The notes beneath the pieces are model-generated. The model had not been told where the DNA came from, did no database searches, and saw nothing but the letters and a program-made list of their open reading frames with translations. From the NCBI RefSeq assembly GCF_000174195.1, contig NZ_ACFY01000144.1:1-57312 (forward strand): DNA of 57,312 nt, written 5' to 3'. The DNA is from Roseburia inulinivorans DSM 16841. GTDB taxonomy: Bacteria; Bacillota; Clostridia; Lachnospirales; Lachnospiraceae. The translations under genes and the position numbers were made by a program. Positions 27,585 to 36,313 of the stretch are shown one piece after another; position 1 is the stretch's first letter; the number at the start of each line of letters is the position of its first letter.

Positions 27585-29910
27585 TTACTGTTCAATCTGT
27601 GCTGCATTTATAATATGTTTCTGCAAAAGCACAAGGTCTTTTACGGAAACTTTTCCATCTCTGCTTATATCCGCAGCCGCTGCATACGCACCAGAAAGCT
27701 GTGATGTTCCAAGAATCTGTTTCTGCATCATGACCAGATCGACCACAGAGATTTTTTCCATCTCCATTGATGTCACCGTAAATGACAACGTCATACTGCT
27801 TCACCAGTGTTCCATTTGCATATACTGCAATTTTATTACCTGTTCCGACTGCACCGGTATTTTCTGTGCCATCTGCTTTCAGCACTTTGACCGTGCCGCT
27901 TCCCGCTGAGATATTGGCAAGTACAGAAGAAGCGCCTGTTCCCGGTGTAATACCTGTGATCACGGTATCTCCCAGTTTATAGGAGGTAGAAACGGATACG
28001 CCGTCCGCAACCGTTGTTCCACCACTTTCCGGTGTCTGGGTATTGTCTGCTGCCGGCTGCTGTCTTACCACATTGATCGTGTAGGTTTTTGCCGAACCGC
28101 TCTGTGACACACAAGTTACGTTGATCGCATTATTTCCATAATTCAATGCATAAGTTCCCGCCCCGGAAACTCCCGCTTTCGGTGCAACTGCCGAAGCACC
28201 TACATTGATCGAGCTTACCTCGGTTCCAACGATCACGGAATAATCGGTTACTGCTGCCTGGAAAGATGGTGTCAGTCCATATCCGCTTACGCTGAGAGAA
28301 GAGAGCCAGTTATTCGGATTACCACTGTCTGAAAACGTCACTGCTGACTCCGGCATATTGCTATACACCGGAATACGGAATATAAATCCCTGTGATTTAT
28401 CCGCATAAGCGGTGCTCATTGTTTTTCCTTCTGACATTGCCGCCTGCACATTTGTCATGTACTGATGTGAGTATATGCTGTTCATATTCACCACATTAAA
28501 TTTCTGGAAATATAAGGTGTTCTGCCCTTTTTTCACATAATTATTTCCAACGATACCAGCTCCACCATTAATTGATTTATAAATAGAATTCCAGTCGTTA
28601 TTTTTCGCATAAATCAATCCGTTGACCGTCGCAGACGCAGACGATGTCGTATATGCTCCGATATTAAAGTAATTGTAATATCCATTATAGCCAGAGTAAT
28701 TGCCAGAGATCAAAGGACTTGTCCCCTTATTTCCCTGCTCCTGCTTACATCTTGCAGCCAGATGATAAGGACTGACACTCATGTTCTGTCCCACTTCCAT
28801 GAAAGTATCTGCATAGCTTCGCGATGCTCCGTCTGTATCGCTATAGTTTCCACTCATAAAACTGCCTGACAGAATATTTCCAACTCCTGTCACGTTCTGA
28901 TATGGCGCATATTCTAACGTTTCAAACTGAAAAATATACGTGTCATTCAGGTAATTTCTCGGATCCATGCAATATGCTATGTAATTGGAGGAGGCACTTA
29001 CCCAGCCTGCTCCGTCATAACCATACCATTTGTTGGTCGCCCAGTCATAAGCACCCGTCTCCGTTGACTTTCTCGCATCATTGGAAGAACTCTGCACCAG
29101 ATTCCTTCCGACAACACTCTCATTTGCAATGACGGTATTCCAGTCTAGTCCTGTCTGTACCGGAACGAACTGCCAGTCTGGATACTTCTGGTGCAATGCC
29201 AGAAGCGAATTGCAGTAGCTGTCCGGAAATCCCGCTGCTTTTAACGATGCAACATACTCATCATCCGTCACCGTTGTGGTGTCTCCCTGCGATCCATCCG
29301 CAGAAGTCTGTCCGGTTACTGCCAGATAGGTTCCACAGATCCAGCCTGCATAATCCACACCATTCTTATTAAATGTCACATTGTACCACACAGTTCCATT
29401 TGTAGTTGTCTGTCCGAGTACATTGACTGTCTGATCTCTTTTTACCGTCGTGACCGGAGAATATGCCGTGCTCGCACCTGTCCTCACATAGACATTGCCG
29501 TTCGTGTTGGTGACAACTCCGGCTGCACCCTGCGCTGAATTATCTGTGATCGTACTTCCCGCAGAAGTATCCTCGGATGACAGTGTGATAAAATCGGATC
29601 TGATATAACCTGTCGATGACATTCCATTATAGGAAATCTGTACTTTATACCACTTCATTCCATCCGAACCATCCGCTTCATCGATCACGCGGACGGCTGT
29701 TCCAGCCGCCAGAGATGTGATTTTTTCGCCATTCACAGGCGATTTCCGCATCTGCACCGGGCCATCGTTCAATACTCCTGCCGTCTCTGTGTAGGCATAA
29801 CTTTCCAACGGTTTTACCGTAATGACCGCAGTCGCTGCTGTCACACCAAAAATCGTTGCAAAGATAAAGCTCCGCCATTTTCTCTGTTTTATATTAAGGT
29901 TTCTTCTCAT
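27585..29910 (-). CDS. Secreted glucosaminidase with SH3 and dockerin domains (frameshift)
   Basis: A cell-wall hydrolase of about 775 aa. A signal/anchor segment (residues 13-32) is followed by two bacterial SH3 domains (about 38-95 and 120-200), a glucosaminidase-type catalytic domain (about 215-520, with VSPYHLAARCKQEQG and YYNYFNIGAY), a cadherin-like domain (about 535-620) and a C-terminal dockerin. The dockerin has two calcium loops (DINGDGKISVVD and DISRDGKVSVKD), but a six-T run (27752-27757) holds one base too many and throws the second half out of frame. With it removed, the reading continues to a stop at 27585. The start at 29910 has GGAGG 5 nt upstream. It heads an operon with the cohesin gene. 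Confidence 0.85.
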
Positions 29911-29963
29911 TTTTCCTCCAAATGCCTTCGGTACTTCCCCAAAAGGCACAGTAAATCAAGCTT

Positions 29964-29992
29964 ATTATATGTAATTCACGATAGAGCGTCAA
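29964..29992 (-). promoter_or_regulatory. Promoter of the dockerin-cohesin operon
   Basis: On the minus strand TTGACG, a 17-nt spacer and TATAAT. The start codon follows 53 nt further on. Confidence 0.8.
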
Positions 29993-30099
29993 CCTTAATC
30001 TGGTAAATATGGTAACTGATATGTATGATACAGCAAAGTACTCAGATACTGCCTGAGCAGTAACGATGTTTTGTCCTTTTTTCCACCTTATCATTGGTG

Positions 30100-30215
30100 A
30101 ACTACCCATTGTCTTAAGCCAATGGGCTTCCTGCTTCATCGACCTCGTAACCTACTATCTCCACAGGCGTTAATTCGGGCAGTCCCTGCCCTATATATTT
30201 CTTTATGCTATTTGT
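30100..30215 (-). ncRNA. Candidate omega RNA (TnpB guide) at the right end
   Basis: In IS200/IS605 elements the TnpB guide RNA covers the 3' end of tnpB and the right-end hairpin. Here the end of tnpB is followed by the CCCATTG/CAATGGG hairpin, so the position fits; the boundaries are inferred. Confidence 0.4.
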
Positions 30216-31306
30216 CTTAATCCCTCTGTCAGTATATTTTTTGCGGCATTGATATCCCTGTCATGTTCCGCTCCGCATTTCGGACATATCCATGTCCTCA
30301 CTGACAAATCTTTTGTATCTGGATTCTGATACCCGCAAACAGAACATAATTGACTGCTGGCATAAAATGTATCTATCTTGATGTATTTCCTGCCATTCCA
30401 TTTTGCCTTATACTCTAACTGTCTTGTCAGCTCATACCATGATACATCACTTATGGCTTTTGCCAGATGATGATTTTTTACCATGTTTTTTATCTGTAAA
30501 TTTTCTGAAACTATCACTTGGTTTTCGCTGATAATCTCATGTGAAACTTTATGTAGATAATCTTTTCTTATATTCCTTATTTTCTCATGGCATAATGCTA
30601 TCTTTTTCTTTGTTTTATAATAGTTCTTACTTCTCTTTCCTTTATGTGACAGCTACCTTTGCAGCTTTACAAGCTGTTTCTCGTATTTTTTTATGATTTT
30701 TAGATTCTCATATGCCTTCCCATCAGAAGTAATGCATAAATCTTTAATTCCTAAATCAATTCCTATGTTATGATTTGTATGTGCCAGTTCCTTATGCTCC
30801 GTTTCTACAAGTATGGATACATAGTATTTTCCACTGGAAACCTGCGAAACGGTCGCTGACTTAATCTGCCCACTGTATTCCCTGTGTAACCTTGCTTTTA
30901 CTGCTTTTAATTTTGGCAGTTTTATCTTCCCTGTCTCAAAATCTACCGCAATATTTCCATTTGTGAAGTTTGTTGTGTATGATTTATAGTTATCGTGTTT
31001 GCTCTTGAATTTCGGATATCCTGCATGCTCCTTAAAGAATTTTTGATATGCAACGTCCATGTTATAGATTGCGTTGGTCAGAGCAAATTTATCTATTTCT
31101 TTTAACCATTCATAGTCTTTCTTTAATTCTCTGTTACAGTAATTATTACAATCCGTTTTACTAACTGACTTTTTCTCTTTCTCGTATATTTCTTTCCGAT
31201 ATGCCAATGTCTGATTGTAAACAAAACGGCAACAGCCAAATGTTTTTGCAATCTGAATTCTTTGTTCGCTATTAGGATATATCCTGTATTTATATGCTTT
31301 TAACAC
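30203..31306 (-). pseudogene. tnpB: RNA-guided endonuclease TnpB with an in-frame stop
   Basis: About 367 codons in a single frame from a GTG start at 31306 (AGGAAGGTGG upstream) to 30203, interrupted by TAG at 30653-30655. The upstream part has the N-terminal region (LKAYKYRIYPNSEQ) and the first RuvC Asp (GIDLGIKDLCI). After the stop come the RuvC Glu (IVSENLQIKNM), the zinc finger (CSVCGYQNPDTKDL, then WICPKCGAEHDRD) and the last RuvC Asp (DRDINAAKNIL). The change is consistent with a single CAG to TAG substitution (LQR-stop-LSHKGKR). As read, the protein would lack two catalytic residues and be inactive. tnpA is intact, so the element may still move. Confidence 0.85.
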
Positions 31307-31323
31307 CCACTGTCGCCACCTTC

Positions 31324-31743
31324 CTACCCTTGATTTTCTATATATTTTCTCAACATCTCTTCTGATACATTTCCTGCACTGCAGACAAAATATCCGTCCG
31401 TCCAAAAAGTATGTTCTTTCCAGAAATGTTTTCGTAGATAATCCGAATATCTTTTCCAAATATGATATGTTGTATAACTCTTCATCAGATTTACTATTTT
31501 ACTGATAGACATTGTTGGTTCTGTTGCTATCATGTAATGAATATGATCTTTATCTGTCTCCATATATCTGATAATGACTTTATGCTTTTGACATATCTCA
31601 TAAGAAAACTGCTTTATATCATCTGATATTTGTTTTGACATCAGCAATTTCTTTCTATACTTGCATACGAAAATAATATGATACTGTAACAAATATTTGT
31701 GTCTGTTTTTGATTTCCACGTTCCCATAACGCGAGTATAGCAC
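31324..31743 (-). CDS. tnpA: IS200/IS605 transposase TnpA (HUH, Y1)
   Basis: A 139-aa single-strand transposase. It has the HUH motif (DHIHYMI, about residues 66-72) and the catalytic Tyr in WTDGYFVCSAG (about 118), both intact, and the family length. It probably starts with GTG at 31743, with GGAGG just upstream. It excises and inserts the element as single-stranded DNA at a short target, recognising the subterminal hairpins at the two ends. tnpB follows 17 nt downstream on the same strand. Confidence 0.92.
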   Translation of the reverse strand: MLYSRYGNVEIKNRHKYLLQYHIIFVCKYRKKLLMSKQISDDIKQFSYEICQKHKVIIRYMETDKDHIHYMIATEPTMSISKIVNLMKSYTTYHIWKRYSDYLRKHFWKEHTFWTDGYFVCSAGNVSEEMLRKYIENQG

Positions 31744-31802
31744 AAACCTCCGCTTCCGGCTACCTTAACCCACCGTCTAAAGCCAGTGGGATTGCGGTAG
31801 CC

Positions 31803-31991
31803 CTATTTCAAAACTAACAATAATCCCCACAAAAGTCCTCCGATAGCCAGAAAGCTTCCCACGATCAAAGGCAGGTTATAAACATAAATCTTTGCCCCAG
31901 CCAGCACAACAATGCCAGCTACCATTCCAAGCGCTGCGATAAATGCAACAATACCGCATGTAAAAATAAATTCATAATCCAACTTTCTCAT
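31803..31991 (-). CDS. Small two-helix membrane protein
   Basis: A 62-aa protein made almost entirely of two hydrophobic segments (residues about 8-31 and 39-61), joined by a short loop (AKIYVYNLP). Its start overlaps the end of the upstream HAD-like gene by 20 nt, suggesting translational coupling. The stop codon touches the left end of the IS200/IS605 element, so the gene may have been trimmed or its downstream neighbourhood changed by the insertion. No function can be assigned. Confidence 0.6.
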   Translation of the reverse strand: MRKLDYEFIFTCGIVAFIAALGMVAGIVVLAGAKIYVYNLPLIVGSFLAIGGLLWGLLLVLK

Positions 31992-32319
31992 CCTTTTTTA
32001 CCTCCCATGGAAAACAGCTTTTGTCATCAATATAAACATCCGCATAAATCTTTCTTCCGTCTGATCCGTACCTTTCGATAATCTCCGGCAGATTCTCATT
32101 CACTGCATCAAATTCCAGTTCCCACTTCCTGCACCATTCCACTGCTTCCTCTAACTGATTTCCACAGCGGCACGTCCACAAAATAATCTGGCGTCCCTGC
32201 CTTCTCAATCCTTTCAGCAGTTCAATCAGTGCTGTATTCGGCTGTCCGATCTTTGGGAAGCAGTCCGTACAAAGTGTTCCATCAAAGTCTACCGCAATAA
32301 TCTGATATTCCGTTTTCAT
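31972..32319 (-). CDS. HAD-superfamily hydrolase-like protein
   Basis: A 115-aa minimal HAD-like protein. It has the nucleophile motif VDFDGTLCTD (residues about 10-19), motif II (IILWTCR, about 45-51) and DVYIDDKS near the C-terminus for the metal-binding acids. The lack of a cap domain suits a small phosphatase that acts on large substrates, or a hydrolase of the kind found in phage and accessory regions. AGGAG precedes the ATG. It is followed by an overlapping small membrane protein. The precise substrate is unknown. Confidence 0.8.
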   Translation of the reverse strand: MKTEYQIIAVDFDGTLCTDCFPKIGQPNTALIELLKGLRRQGRQIILWTCRCGNQLEEAVEWCRKWELEFDAVNENLPEIIERYGSDGRKIYADVYIDDKSCFPWEVKKDEKVGL

Positions 32320-32399
32320 CTGCCATGCTCCTCACTTTCCGTCATTTTGCCCTCTTGCTGCTTCCCATTATCCATATTTTCTGTCCATTAATTCGGACA

Positions 32400-32441
32400 G
32401 TAAAAGACCACCTCACGAAAAATTTCATGAAGTGGTCTTTT
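32400..32441 (-). terminator. Strong terminator after the AAA ATPase gene
   Basis: A long stem (AAAGACCACTTCA with TGAGGTGGTCTTT, one G-U pair) ends in a T-run on the minus strand, 22 nt after the stop. A-runs and T-runs flank both sides, so it may work in both directions. Confidence 0.8.
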
Positions 32442-32463
32442 TACCTTTCTTATATTTTGTTTT

Positions 32464-33948
32464 TTACGCAAATAATTTTTTTACCATTTCCGCATCAAAC
32501 ACAACCTGTTTTACATGGTCTACTTCAATCTGATACAGTGCATTGGCTGCTAGGTGCTCTGCCGCCTGCTCCAGATCACGGATTCCCGATGTATTCTTAT
32601 ACTGCTCGATCAGTTCATCCAGTCCCTCCCCGGTCAGAACGATCTCGCCCTGCAGCAATCCGATTCTCTTTAATACTTTTGGCAGTGCAAATTTGGAGAA
32701 AATGATTTTTTTCTCTTCCTGCGTATAATCCGGGATATCGATCACTGCAAAACGTGACATCAGCGGGGCGCTGATATCTTCTTTTACATTGGCAGTTGCA
32801 ATCGGATAGACACCGCCGGTCGGAATCATACATTCCATATAGTTGTCTGTAAATCCAAGATTATCTAATAAGGTAAGAAGTACGTCCGCCGGATTGCCGT
32901 TTCCTTTTCCGGATGCAGCCTTATCAAGCTCGTTGATGATGAATACAAGGTTCGACTCGCCAGCCATGGAAAATGCATCCATAATAATACCAGGCTTCGC
33001 ATTTCCGTAGATACGGGAGCTTCCGGTCAACTGCTCCGGGTCATTGATGGAACTCATATCGAGTGTCGTCCACGGCAGTTTTAAAATTCTTGCCACCGCA
33101 TAGGCAATCTGCGATTTTCCGGTTCCTGCCGGTCCGACAAGCAGAAGTCCATACGCTGGAAGTGTGTGCGTGCGGTTGATCTGGATGATGGTCTCCATGA
33201 TACGCTGTTTTACTTTTTCCATTCCGTATAGTTCTTCATCTAAAATCCTGCGCGCCTCCACCGGATCGATTGCTTCAAAATAATTATTTTTCCATTGGAT
33301 ATTCGTCATAATGGAAAGTGCACGCTGCGCGTGGCGGCGTTCCTCGGCAGACACTTCGCTGGAACGTGCAACTGCTAAATTTCTTCTCGCCCACAGTCTG
33401 ATATTGTCCGGCATGGTTCTTCCTGCGCAGTTTAAGAAATCCGAAATACTCTGGATACTGGTAAGCTTCATGCTGTCGCCGCTCTCGTCTAACTCTTCGT
33501 CCTCATCCTCCTGCTCCGGTGCGCTGCTCGATAAAAGGCGTTCCATCACATACTGCAAAAATCCATCCGCTGCGGAAAGTTTCGTGCCGCCATGAAAAGC
33601 ATTTTCCCTGATCTTGTACACGGCATAGCCGTCTGCCCTGTTTTCCCCAGACAAAAGAACGTTGATACGGTTCTCCCCAAGCCATTTGATCAAATTCACA
33701 AAACGTGCATCGATCCGCAGGATATTGGAACGAAATGTCTCGTCCTCCTCCTTAAACTCAAATGCTGTCCACTGGCTCTGGTTGCAAAATACTCCGGTGG
33801 AATGATGGCTCCACTGTTTTTGCTGATTGTCTAACACCAGGATCGGATCATCCGGTGTTTTTTCGGAACTGTCTGATGTAAATGCGGTATATGTACATAC
33901 AAACGCTTCTTTTTCCTCTGAAGCGCTGCTGAAATCAAAAACTGGCAT
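32464..33948 (-). CDS. AAA+ ATPase, MoxR/Lon-like core
   Basis: A 494-aa AAA+ protein. The first 220 or so residues form an uncharacterised region with an acidic stretch (EQEDEDEELDESGD); the AAA+ module follows with Walker A (LVGPAGTGKSQIAYA, about 275-290), Walker B variant (LVFIINELDKA, about 339), sensor 1 (PIATANVKED) and an arginine-finger region (PLMSRFAVIDIPD). The C-terminus has the helical lid seen in Lon-like and MoxR ATPases, but no protease domain. ATG at 33948 was chosen for AAGGAGAG upstream. It is monocistronic, with a strong terminator. It probably remodels a protein partner; no von Willebrand or protease partner gene lies beside it. Confidence 0.8.
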   Translation of the reverse strand: MPVFDFSSASEEKEAFVCTYTAFTSDSSEKTPDDPILVLDNQQKQWSHHSTGVFCNQSQWTAFEFKEEDETFRSNILRIDARFVNLIKWLGENRINVLLSGENRADGYAVYKIRENAFHGGTKLSAADGFLQYVMERLLSSSAPEQEDEDEELDESGDSMKLTSIQSISDFLNCAGRTMPDNIRLWARRNLAVARSSEVSAEERRHAQRALSIMTNIQWKNNYFEAIDPVEARRILDEELYGMEKVKQRIMETIIQINRTHTLPAYGLLLVGPAGTGKSQIAYAVARILKLPWTTLDMSSINDPEQLTGSSRIYGNAKPGIIMDAFSMAGESNLVFIINELDKAASGKGNGNPADVLLTLLDNLGFTDNYMECMIPTGGVYPIATANVKEDISAPLMSRFAVIDIPDYTQEEKKIIFSKFALPKVLKRIGLLQGEIVLTGEGLDELIEQYKNTSGIRDLEQAAEHLAANALYQIEVDHVKQVVFDAEMVKKLFA

Positions 33949-34100
33949 ACTTTTTCTCTCCTTTGTTCTCCGATACTCTTTTTCTGTACTTATCAAACCA
34001 TAAAACGAAAAAATTTACAAGGAAGTTTTTTGAGACACTTCATATAAAAATATGAAACTTCTGCTATTCCTGCTAAAACTAATCATGGTCATATGAATAC

Positions 34101-34259
34101 TGTAACGAATATTGACGTTACTGTTCACTCAGCACCTGAACACCATGCTGTTCAGGTGCGTATGAACGTGATGCGGGTGTGAGCAGCCCCCTTTTGCGAA
34201 GCAAAACTTTATATGGGGCTGCGAAGTTACAGTTCGCAGGGTAACCTGTGAACTGTAAC
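34101..34259 (+). repeat. Cluster of hairpins upstream of the HD-GYP gene
   Basis: Four inverted repeats lie in a row: GTAAC/GTTAC (34102-34121), GCACCTGAAC/GTTCAGGTGC (34132-34159), CAGCCCC/GGGGCTG with an inner TTTTGC-GAA-GCAAAA hairpin (34184-34221), and GTTACAGTTC/GAACTGTAAC (34226-34259), whose inner part is CAGG-GTAA-CCTG, a GNRA-type loop. No coding frame is supported. It may be a dispersed palindromic repeat or a structured RNA. The rest of the 33949-34380 gap holds only the promoter and leader listed next. Confidence 0.7.
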
Positions 34260-34262
34260 ATA

Positions 34263-34291
34263 TTGACAATATGGAAAACTGATTTTATAAT
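34263..34291 (+). promoter_or_regulatory. Consensus promoter of the HD-GYP gene
   Basis: TTGACA, a 17-nt spacer and TATAAT: a perfect sigma-A consensus directly after the last hairpin of the cluster. Confidence 0.9.
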
Positions 34292-34317
34292 CCAATAATA
34301 GGAATCATTACTATTTT

Positions 34318-34380
34318 AAGGAGGTTGATGAAATCTGGATATATCGCTTTATAAGCGGTCTGATTTCATTAAAATAAATC
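34318..34380 (+). promoter_or_regulatory. Leader with a hairpin between Shine-Dalgarno and start
   Basis: A strong AAGGAGG (34318-34324) is 56 nt from the HD-GYP ATG. Between them ATGAAATC (34328-34335) and GATTTCAT (34362-34369) pair perfectly, with an inner GCTT-TAT-AAGC hairpin; folding would bring the ribosome site within about 14 nt of the start. The hairpin also contains a possible 8-codon leader ORF, MKSGYIAL (34328-34354). Confidence 0.55.
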
Positions 34381-35604
34381 ATGGAGATAGATATTATCGG
34401 TTTGATCAGTGCCTGCTCCTATGCTCTCGACTGCATCGAGGCAGAACTGGTAAACATTAAAAATAAACACGGAAAACGAGTGGCCTATATCAGTGTGCGC
34501 ATGGGGCAGTATTTTGATCTCCCGGAGGATGCCCTGCAGGATCTCGCAATCTGCGCTCTGTTGCACGACAACGCCCTCACACAATATATTTCCGAGGAAT
34601 TGCAGGAGCATTCCGCGGCAGACCTGACCGCTGACCTTGTGGCAAACACTACGAACCTGCATTGCATCTACGGCGAACAGAATCTTGCAAAAATCCCTTT
34701 TAAAACTGACGTTACCAATGCAATCCTATACCATCATGAGCACGCGGACGGCACCGGGCCATTTCACAAAAAATGGAATGAAGTTCCTCTGTCTGCGCGC
34801 ATTATCCACCTTGCCGATGTGGTGGATATCATCGGGCACAGCGGTGCATTTGAAACACAGAGATGGGATGCCGTAAAGCAGTACTTAATCAGACACACGG
34901 ATAAAATTTTTGATGCCGCATGCGTGGACGCTTTTTTCCATGCATTTTCAGAAAACGAATTTGCAGATTTCAAAGATGACGCCTTTGAAGATAAACTCTG
35001 GGAGATCGTTCCGAGGGAAAAACAGACCTTTGACTGGGAAACATGCAAAAATATTGCCAACTTTTTTGCACAGATTGTCGACTATAAATCTTCTTTTACA
35101 AGCAGACACTCCATCGGTGTCGCAGAGAAAGCCGCCGCATTTGCAGCGTACAACGGCTACGATCCCACACAGGTCCAGAAAATGTATCTGGCCGGCGCAC
35201 TTCATGATATCGGCAAAATGGCAATCGACAATGATATTCTGGAAAAACCGGATAAGCTGACCGATGAAGAATTTTCAAAAATGAAAAACCATGCAGGATA
35301 TACTTATCTGATTCTGTCCAATATCAACGATTTTGAAGACATCCGTGACTGGGCAGCATTCCACCACGAAAAACTGAACGGAAAAGGCTATCCTTTCGGC
35401 AAAACTGCCGCCGAATTAAACGAGCCGGAACGCATTATGGCGTGTATAGACATTTATCAGGCACTCACCGAAAGCCGCCCTTATAAACAGGGTTTTTCGC
35501 ATGAAAAAACCTGCGATATTCTCGATGATATGGCAGACAAAGGCTTTATTGATGCCGGCATTGCACAAAAGATCAGAGTCTGCTTTCAGAATACAACGAT
35601 CTGA
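34381..35604 (+). CDS. HD-GYP-type phosphodiesterase with two HD regions
   Basis: A 407-aa cytoplasmic protein of the HD-GYP group, which hydrolyses cyclic dinucleotides such as c-di-GMP. The N-terminal half has a diverged HD-like region (LAICALLHDNAL, then ILYHHEHADGTGP). The C-terminal half has the canonical motifs: SIGVAEKAAAFA, LAGALHDIGKMAID (HD) and FHHEKLNGKGYP (HHExxxGxGYP), and then CIDIYQALTESRPYK. Transcription starts from a perfect consensus promoter, but the ribosome site is separated from the ATG by a hairpin. A cyclophilin gene with its own promoter follows. The strict HD-GYP signature supports c-di-GMP or related cleavage, unproven here. Confidence 0.88.
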   Translation: MEIDIIGLISACSYALDCIEAELVNIKNKHGKRVAYISVRMGQYFDLPEDALQDLAICALLHDNALTQYISEELQEHSAADLTADLVANTTNLHCIYGEQNLAKIPFKTDVTNAILYHHEHADGTGPFHKKWNEVPLSARIIHLADVVDIIGHSGAFETQRWDAVKQYLIRHTDKIFDAACVDAFFHAFSENEFADFKDDAFEDKLWEIVPREKQTFDWETCKNIANFFAQIVDYKSSFTSRHSIGVAEKAAAFAAYNGYDPTQVQKMYLAGALHDIGKMAIDNDILEKPDKLTDEEFSKMKNHAGYTYLILSNINDFEDIRDWAAFHHEKLNGKGYPFGKTAAELNEPERIMACIDIYQALTESRPYKQGFSHEKTCDILDDMADKGFIDAGIAQKIRVCFQNTTI

Positions 35605-35620
35605 TTTTTTGCGTTTTATC

Positions 35621-35649
35621 TTTACGAAAACATATTTTTTCGTTACAAT
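35621..35649 (+). promoter_or_regulatory. Promoter of the cyclophilin gene
   Basis: TTTACG, a 17-nt spacer and TACAAT, 55 nt before the start codon. Confidence 0.65.
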
Positions 35650-35704
35650 ATGGTGTGTATATGAAAAATCACGATATCATATTCAATGAAAGGAATCAAT
35701 TATT

Positions 35705-36223
35705 ATGTCAAATCCAATTGTTACAATCGAGATGGAAAACGGCGATATCATGAAAGCAGAGCTTTATCCTGAAATCGCACCAAATACTGTAAACAACTTT
35801 ATCAGTTTAGTAAAAAAAGGGTTTTATGACGGTGTCATCTTCCACCGTGTCATCAACGGTTTTATGATCCAGGGCGGCGATCCGGACGGAACCGGAATGG
35901 GTGGCCCGGGCTATGAAATCAAAGGAGAATTTTCCCAGAACGGTTTCAAAAATGACTTAAAACATTCTGAAGGTGTTTTATCCATGGCAAGAACTATGAT
36001 CCCGGATTCTGCCGGTTCCCAGTTCTTCATCATGCACAAGAACTCTCCACACTTAGACGGCGCTTATGCTGCATTCGGTAAAGTGATCGATGGTATGGAT
36101 GTTGTCAATAAAATTGCAGAAACAGCAACTGATTACTCTGACCGTCCATTACAGCCACAGGTAATGAAAACCGTGACAGTTGAAACTTTCGGGGTTGATT
36201 ATCCGGAACCTGAGAAGTGTTAA
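35705..36223 (+). CDS. Cyclophilin-type peptidyl-prolyl cis-trans isomerase
   Basis: A 172-aa cytoplasmic cyclophilin that speeds proline isomerisation in protein folding. Typical motifs are APNTVNNFISLVKKGFYDGVIFHRV (active-site Arg in FHRV), FMIQGGDPDGTGMGGPG, and SAGSQFFIMHKNSPHLDG followed by AFGKVIDGMDVV. The trailing residues (about 155-172) extend the core slightly. It has no signal peptide. AAAGGAA precedes the ATG. The gene ends at a very strong terminator. Confidence 0.95.
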   Translation: MSNPIVTIEMENGDIMKAELYPEIAPNTVNNFISLVKKGFYDGVIFHRVINGFMIQGGDPDGTGMGGPGYEIKGEFSQNGFKNDLKHSEGVLSMARTMIPDSAGSQFFIMHKNSPHLDGAYAAFGKVIDGMDVVNKIAETATDYSDRPLQPQVMKTVTVETFGVDYPEPEKC

Positions 36224-36254
36224 TTTAACAGAATTTCAGACATCATAAAAAAGG

Positions 36255-36295
36255 ACTGGTTTTTGAGGGGACACCTCAAAAACCAGTTTTTTTTT
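36255..36295 (+). terminator. Strong bidirectional terminator
   Basis: A 14-bp perfect stem (ACTGGTTTTTGAGG with CCTCAAAAACCAGT, short loop) is followed by nine T; an A-run precedes it on the other side. It separates the cyclophilin gene from the convergent cytidylate-kinase-like gene. Confidence 0.9.
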
Positions 36296-36313
36296 ATTGA
36301 TCCATACTATTCT

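Larger units (their letters stand above)
30100..31802 (-). mobile_element. IS200/IS605-family insertion sequence
   Basis: The element carries tnpA (HUH transposase) and an interrupted tnpB in the same direction. Both ends have related subterminal hairpins: CCCATTG...CAATGGG at 30105-30126 and CCCAC...GTGGG at 31769-31790, with similar loops (GTCTTAAGCC and GTCTAAAGCC). The left end is further enclosed by GGCTACC...GGTAGCC (31758-31802). No terminal inverted repeat or target duplication is expected for this family. Exact ends are approximate; the left end abuts the stop codon of the small membrane protein gene. Confidence 0.8.

Noticed and set aside
30653..30655. Programmed recoding of the tnpB TAG codon
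   Set aside because: No pyrrolysine or suppressor context is visible; a point mutation or sequence error is simpler.
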